Of a stretch of 64,000 nucleotides of DNA, positions 61,450 through 64,000 are shown piece after piece. The notes beneath the pieces are model-generated. The model was not told the origin of the DNA. It saw only the letters and a program-made list of their open reading frames with translations, and made no database searches. Made by a program: the position numbers and the translations under genes. The DNA lies in the NCBI GenBank assembly GCA_051744845.1, contig JBNJDJ010000002.1, positions 1 to 64,000 on the forward strand, read 5' to 3'. The stretch comes from JBNJDJ01 sp051744845. GTDB taxonomy: Bacteria; Bacillota; Clostridia; Peptostreptococcales; Acidaminobacteraceae. Numbering within the stretch: position 1 is the first letter of the stretch; each line of letters opens with the position of its first letter.

Positions 61450-64000
61450 TTAGTAATATTTAACATTATTTTTACCAAAAATTTGTTTTAATTGTTTAAC
61501 AATGCTAAAATCTTTATCAATTTTATATTTGTTATTTAATATTTTTTTGGTTTTATTTTCTTCAATATAAATTATAACTTTCTTCCCACTTTTACTTTTA
61601 AGTTTTTTTAAAATATTTTTTATTTTTAAAATAGAATCTTTATCATATTTTGATAACTTAATATATAATTTTTTATCCTTGCTATTTTTTTTCATATCTT
61701 CAATTAAATCGTCTGTAAGCTTTTTTAGCTTATTAACGATAATCTTAGGATTATTAGTATTATCATAATTTATCTTTCCTTTTATAATAACAGGATTTTG
61801 AGGGTTTAATACATTTTTGACTCTAGAATATAAACTAGGAAATATAATAAGTTCTTGTTCATTAAAACTATCCTCTATTGTTATAAAAGCCATTTGGTTA
61901 GAATTTTTAGTTATTTTTTTCTTAACATCGGATATCATACCTATTAAAATAACTTTTTTTGAATCATATTTTTCTTCTTTACCTTCAACTTTTTGAACAA
62001 ATTCTCCTATAGTTTGTATATTGAAATCATCCATTTTTTCTCTATATTTAGAAAAAGGGTGACTTGATAAATAAATACCTAACATATCTTTTTCAAATTT
62101 TAATAATACAGATTCTTTTAGTTCTTTTATCTCAGGAATGTTATAGTTAATTATATTATCACTATTCATTTTTTCACTAGTTTGAAATAAAGATACTTGC
62201 CCCTTAACATTTTTTCTAGAATTTTGATGTACACTATCTACTATTTTATCAAAAATAGCTAAAAGTTGTGATCTAAGTAATTTGAATTTATCAAAAGCTC
62301 CAGCTTTAATTAAACTCTCAATTGCTCTTTTATTTAACTCTTTTGACTCAACTCTTTCACAAAAATCAATAAAGCCTTCAAACTCTCTATCTTTTCTTAT
62401 TTCAACCAAACTATCAATTATTCCTTTTCCAACATTTTTTACACCTAAAAGACCATATCTAATATTGCCGTCTTCAACTACAAATTTTTCAAAAGACTTA
62501 TTTACATCCGGAGGCAAAACCTCAATGTCTTTTTCTTTAGCATTTTGAATATATAAAGATAATTTTGTATGATTACCCATCACTGAAGTCATTAAAGCTG
62601 CCAAAAACTCTTTAGGAAAATGTGCTTTAAGATAAGCTGTTTGATAACCTATAAGTGCATACCCTGCAGCATGTGATTTATTAAATGCATATTTTGCAAA
62701 ATCAACCATATCATCAAAAACAATATTTGCTATCTTTTCACTAACACCATTTCTTATACATCCTGGTATTTCAATATTACCTTCAGAATCTTTTTTTCCA
62801 TATATAAAAAACTTTCGTTCTTTTTGCATAACTTTTATTTTTTTCTTGCCCATAGCTCTTCTTACCAAATCACTTCTACCATAAGAATAACCAGCTAATT
62901 TCCTAACTATTTCCATTACTTGCTCTTGATATACTAAAATTCCATTTGTAACTTCTAAAATTGGTTTTAATAATGGATGTAAATATTCGATTTTTTCAGG
63001 ATTGTTTTTATTTTCAATATATTTAGGAATAGATTCCATTGGTCCAGGTCTATACAAAGATATTCCTGCTATAATATCTTCTACACAATTAGGTTTTAGC
63101 TTTTGCATAAAACGTCTCATACCGCTAGATTCTAATTGGAAGACCCCTAAAGTATCTCCACTTGAGATTAAATCAAAAGTTAATTTATCCTCAAGGTCTA
63201 ATTTATGAATATTTATATTTTTATCATATTTTTGATTTATTAACTCAACAGCATTTTTTATAATAGTTAAATTTCTTAAACCTAAAAAATCCATTTTTAA
63301 AAGACCTAACTCTTCTAAAAGAGTCATATCATATTGAGTAGATATATTCCCATCTTGGACATATAAAGGGACATAACTATCAACACTTTTTTTAGATATT
63401 ACTACTCCAGCAGCATGTGTTGAAGCATGCCTAGGAATCCCTTCTAATCTTTTTGCAAATCTAAGCATCTTTTTTACTTCTTTATCTTTTTTATAAAACT
63501 CTTGTAATTTTTTATTATTTTCTAATTCATATTTTAAAGAATTAGTTCTATTAACTACTTTTGCTATTCTATCAACTTTAGAATAAGAAATATTTAAAAC
63601 TCTTCCAACATCTCTTATTGCTCCTCTTGCAGCCATAGTACCAAAAGTTATAATTTGCGAAACTTTTTCATGTCCATATTTATCTTTTACATAATCAATT
63701 ACTTCTTGCCTTCTATTATCTTCAAAATCAATATCTATATCAGGCATAGTGACTCTTTCAGGATTTAAAAATCTTTCAAAAATAAGTCCATATTTTATAG
63801 GATCAACATTTGTTATTTCTAAAACATAAGAAACTAAAGAACCACCAGCTGAGCCTCTACCAGGCCCTACATATATCCCTTTATTTTTTGCATATTTTAT
63901 AAAATCCCAGACAATTAAAAAATAATCTTCATATCCCATTTCATTTATTATATTAAGTTCAAAATTCAATCTTTCTTCTAACTCAGAAGTTATTTCAGAA
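61450..64000 (-). CDS. dnaE: DNA polymerase III alpha subunit DnaE, C-terminal part
   Basis: The gene enters from the right edge, so 850 codons are seen and the N-terminal PHP domain is outside. Seen: FLIVWDFIKYAKNKGIYVGPGRGSAGGSLVSYVL, ERVTMPDIDIDFEDNRR (catalytic aspartates), HASTHAAGVVIS, PCDE-type region KLKPNCVEDI, YQEQVMEI, the helix-hairpin-helix, and a C-terminal OB fold (VILIGMISDVKKKITKNSNQM). The leftmost M of the frame is a TTG (63969) that is simply an internal leucine; the frame is open to position 64000. DnaE is the lagging-strand/repair polymerase in Firmicutes. It is followed by pfkA and pyk, the order of many Clostridia. Confidence 0.96.
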   Translation of the reverse strand, partial: SEITSELEERLNFELNIINEMGYEDYFLIVWDFIKYAKNKGIYVGPGRGSAGGSLVSYVLEITNVDPIKYGLIFERFLNPERVTMPDIDIDFEDNRRQEVIDYVKDKYGHEKVSQIITFGTMAARGAIRDVGRVLNISYSKVDRIAKVVNRTNSLKYELENNKKLQEFYKKDKEVKKMLRFAKRLEGIPRHASTHAAGVVISKKSVDSYVPLYVQDGNISTQYDMTLLEELGLLKMDFLGLRNLTIIKNAVELINQKYDKNINIHKLDLEDKLTFDLISSGDTLGVFQLESSGMRRFMQKLKPNCVEDIIAGISLYRPGPMESIPKYIENKNNPEKIEYLHPLLKPILEVTNGILVYQEQVMEIVRKLAGYSYGRSDLVRRAMGKKKIKVMQKERKFFIYGKKDSEGNIEIPGCIRNGVSEKIANIVFDDMVDFAKYAFNKSHAAGYALIGYQTAYLKAHFPKEFLAALMTSVMGNHTKLSLYIQNAKEKDIEVLPPDVNKSFEKFVVEDGNIRYGLLGVKNVGKGIIDSLVEIRKDREFEGFIDFCERVESKELNKRAIESLIKAGAFDKFKLLRSQLLAIFDKIVDSVHQNSRKNVKGQVSLFQTSEKMNSDNIINYNIPEIKELKESVLLKFEKDMLGIYLSSHPFSKYREKMDDFNIQTIGEFVQKVEGKEEKYDSKKVILIGMISDVKKKITKNSNQMAFITIEDSFNEQELIIFPSLYSRVKNVLNPQNPVIIKGKINYDNTNNPKIIVNKLKKLTDDLIEDMKKNSKDKKLYIKLSKYDKDSILKIKNILKKLKSKSGKKVIIYIEENKTKKILNNKYKIDKDFSIVKQLKQIFGKNNVKYY

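Noticed and set aside
63967..63969. Start codon of dnaE at 63969
   Set aside because: The TTG is an internal leucine; the frame stays open and DnaE-like to the window edge at 64000.
1..64000. CRISPR arrays, insertion sequences, rRNA and tRNA genes
   Set aside because: No regularly spaced direct repeats, transposase motifs or tRNA T-loop sequences were found; the many short A/T repeats reflect base composition.

Overview
The window is one contiguous piece of a very AT-rich Gram-positive (Firmicutes/Bacillota) chromosome, most likely an anaerobic Clostridia/Tissierellia-type bacterium. Evidence: strong GGAGG-type ribosome binding sites, several TTG starts, a PASTA kinase/PP2C pair, FakA with Asp23, an oxygen-labile two-subunit L-serine dehydratase, ATP-type phosphofructokinase next to pyruvate kinase and dnaE, and a rubrerythrin-like protein and a bacteriohemerythrin. 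A full-length chemoreceptor suggests motility. No sporulation gene is seen, and gpr, spoIIP and hrcA, which often lie around lepA-hemW in Clostridia, are absent there. The exact genus cannot be read from this window. There are no rRNA or tRNA genes, insertion sequences, prophage genes or CRISPR arrays that I can see, and no gap over 300 bases; the largest are about 86-354 and 43109-43363.

Layout. 1-9300: ackA (partial) divergent from a dCache chemoreceptor and tmcAL; then a leftward run of a coiled-coil gene, coaD, rsmD, recG, fakA and asp23. 9414-15901: rpmB, then a leftward operon rsmB-prpC-prkC-rsgA-rpe-thiN (translation, Ser/Thr phosphosignalling, pentose phosphate and thiamine). 15983-21375: an NhaC antiporter and a tight four-gene signalling operon (REC/degenerate-GGDEF protein, lipoprotein, GlnK-like kinase, GlnL-like regulator). 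21459-24556: beta-phosphoglucomutase divergent from a GH65 disaccharide phosphorylase. 24627-34734: hemerythrin, a TudS/DUF523 protein, mutS2, a U32 protease, zapA, a YuiD-like protein, murF, a CdaR-type regulator and a multi-sugar ABC ATPase.

34934-43108: a rightward operon with an orphan EutH-like transporter plus a CcdA/TlpA thiol-redox pair; then leftward rnr, hemW, lepA and a universal stress protein. 43364-46832: rpsT, then deoD-sdaAB-sdaAA-rhomboid. 46875-54328: fabI with a FapR-like operator, a ferritin-like protein, an AI-2E family permease, a long glutamine synthetase, adenosine deaminase, and a marR-kynU operon. 54369-57271: ddl with an OmpR-type regulator, and its presumed kinase transcribed divergently. 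57282-64000: a small orphan protein resembling the N-terminal domain of carbamoyl-phosphate synthase small subunit, behind the best consensus promoter of the window; then cysQ, pyk, pfkA and the 3' part of dnaE.

The content is mostly core genome. The parts that look least described are the four-gene signalling operon at 17523-21375, the eutH-ccdA-tlpA operon, and the regulated CarA-N-like mini-protein at 57282-57533. Start codons were moved from the longest open frame wherever a ribosome binding site decided the matter; this is stated gene by gene.
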